Of a DNA stretch of 64,000 nucleotides, positions 60,661 to 64,000 are shown in pieces. Each line of letters opens with the position of its first letter. Within the stretch, counting starts at the first letter, position 1. Origin of the DNA: Micromonospora avicenniae (GTDB lineage: Bacteria; Actinomycetota; Actinomycetes; Mycobacteriales; Micromonosporaceae); assembly GCF_900156065.1 (NCBI RefSeq), contig NZ_FTNF01000017.1:1-64000 (forward strand). The letters are read 5' to 3'. Below the pieces are notes generated by a model that ran no database searches, was not told the origin of the DNA, and saw only the letters and a list, made by a program, of their open reading frames with translations. The translations under genes were made by a program, and so were the position numbers.

Positions 60661-64000
<3,340 letters not shown>

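Overview
The window is chromosomal core sequence from a high-GC actinomycete, most likely a Micromonosporaceae member such as Micromonospora. Evidence for this: the minus-strand gene order carB-pyrD-pyrF-mihF-gmk-rpoZ-coaBC-metK-priA-def-fmt-rsmB-rpe is a typical actinobacterial block; an actinobacterial integration host factor (mihF) is present; codons have strong G/C third positions; GTG and TTG starts are frequent; and a pre-16S rRNA leader sits at the left edge. The family-level assignment rests on overall likeness and was not tested by a search. No prophage, insertion sequence, CRISPR array or tRNA gene was recognised.

Layout, left to right. 1-590: leader and promoter region of an rRNA operon whose 16S gene lies just outside the window (minus strand), fed past the tyrS terminator. 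590-10060: tyrS, a hotdog thioesterase, a CNNM/HlyC-type membrane protein, two acetyltransferase-like genes, two tandem universal stress proteins behind a pair of DosR-like boxes, a flavin reductase/luciferase-like monooxygenase pair, and a 3-methyladenine glycosylase. 10199-14299: a Stealth-family phosphotransferase and a large polytopic membrane protein, both minus strand, probably cell-envelope polysaccharide functions. 14465-15344: two small plus-strand genes. 15442-24036: one arginine operon argC-J-B-D-F-R-G-H with four-base ATGA overlaps and an upstream ARG box.

24240-30017 is the accessory locus and the most interesting part. It holds a SARP-type regulator with an NB-ARC ATPase, then a divergent set: an ABC exporter, a membrane-anchored CxxC thioredoxin-like protein and a MauE/DoxX-like membrane protein (minus strand), facing a 71-residue precursor-like peptide with ten cysteines (plus strand), with an S26 signal peptidase just beyond. 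The promoter of the exporter operon carries two 7-bp direct repeats at 11-bp spacing, 8 bp from a -10 box, the textbook SARP layout, and it shares an exact 11-mer with the SARP gene's own promoter. I read this as a SARP-controlled system that makes, oxidises and exports a disulfide-rich peptide. No lanthipeptide, lasso or radical-SAM enzyme is present, so it does not fit a standard RiPP class.

30022-36054: pheS-pheT, a TrmH-type RNA methyltransferase, and infC-rpmI-rplT, where infC starts with ATC behind a structured leader. 36454-45864: a PH-domain protein, a YdcZ-type transporter, hisE-hisG, a hydrolase, the riboflavin operon ribD-ribE-(52-codon ORF)-ribBA-ribH under an FMN riboswitch, a REC-GGDEF protein and rpe. 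46099-64000: a septum-formation-family lipoprotein preceded by a relic of a second copy, rsmB-fmt-def, a kinase/ParB-like fusion, priA, metK, coaBC, rpoZ, a guanylate kinase with a broken P-loop, mihF, pyrF, pyrD and the 3' part of carB, which runs off the right edge.

Small dispersed palindromes and shared intergenic repeats (36363, 47188, 51655, 60569, 16915, 21811) punctuate gene ends and operon gaps.
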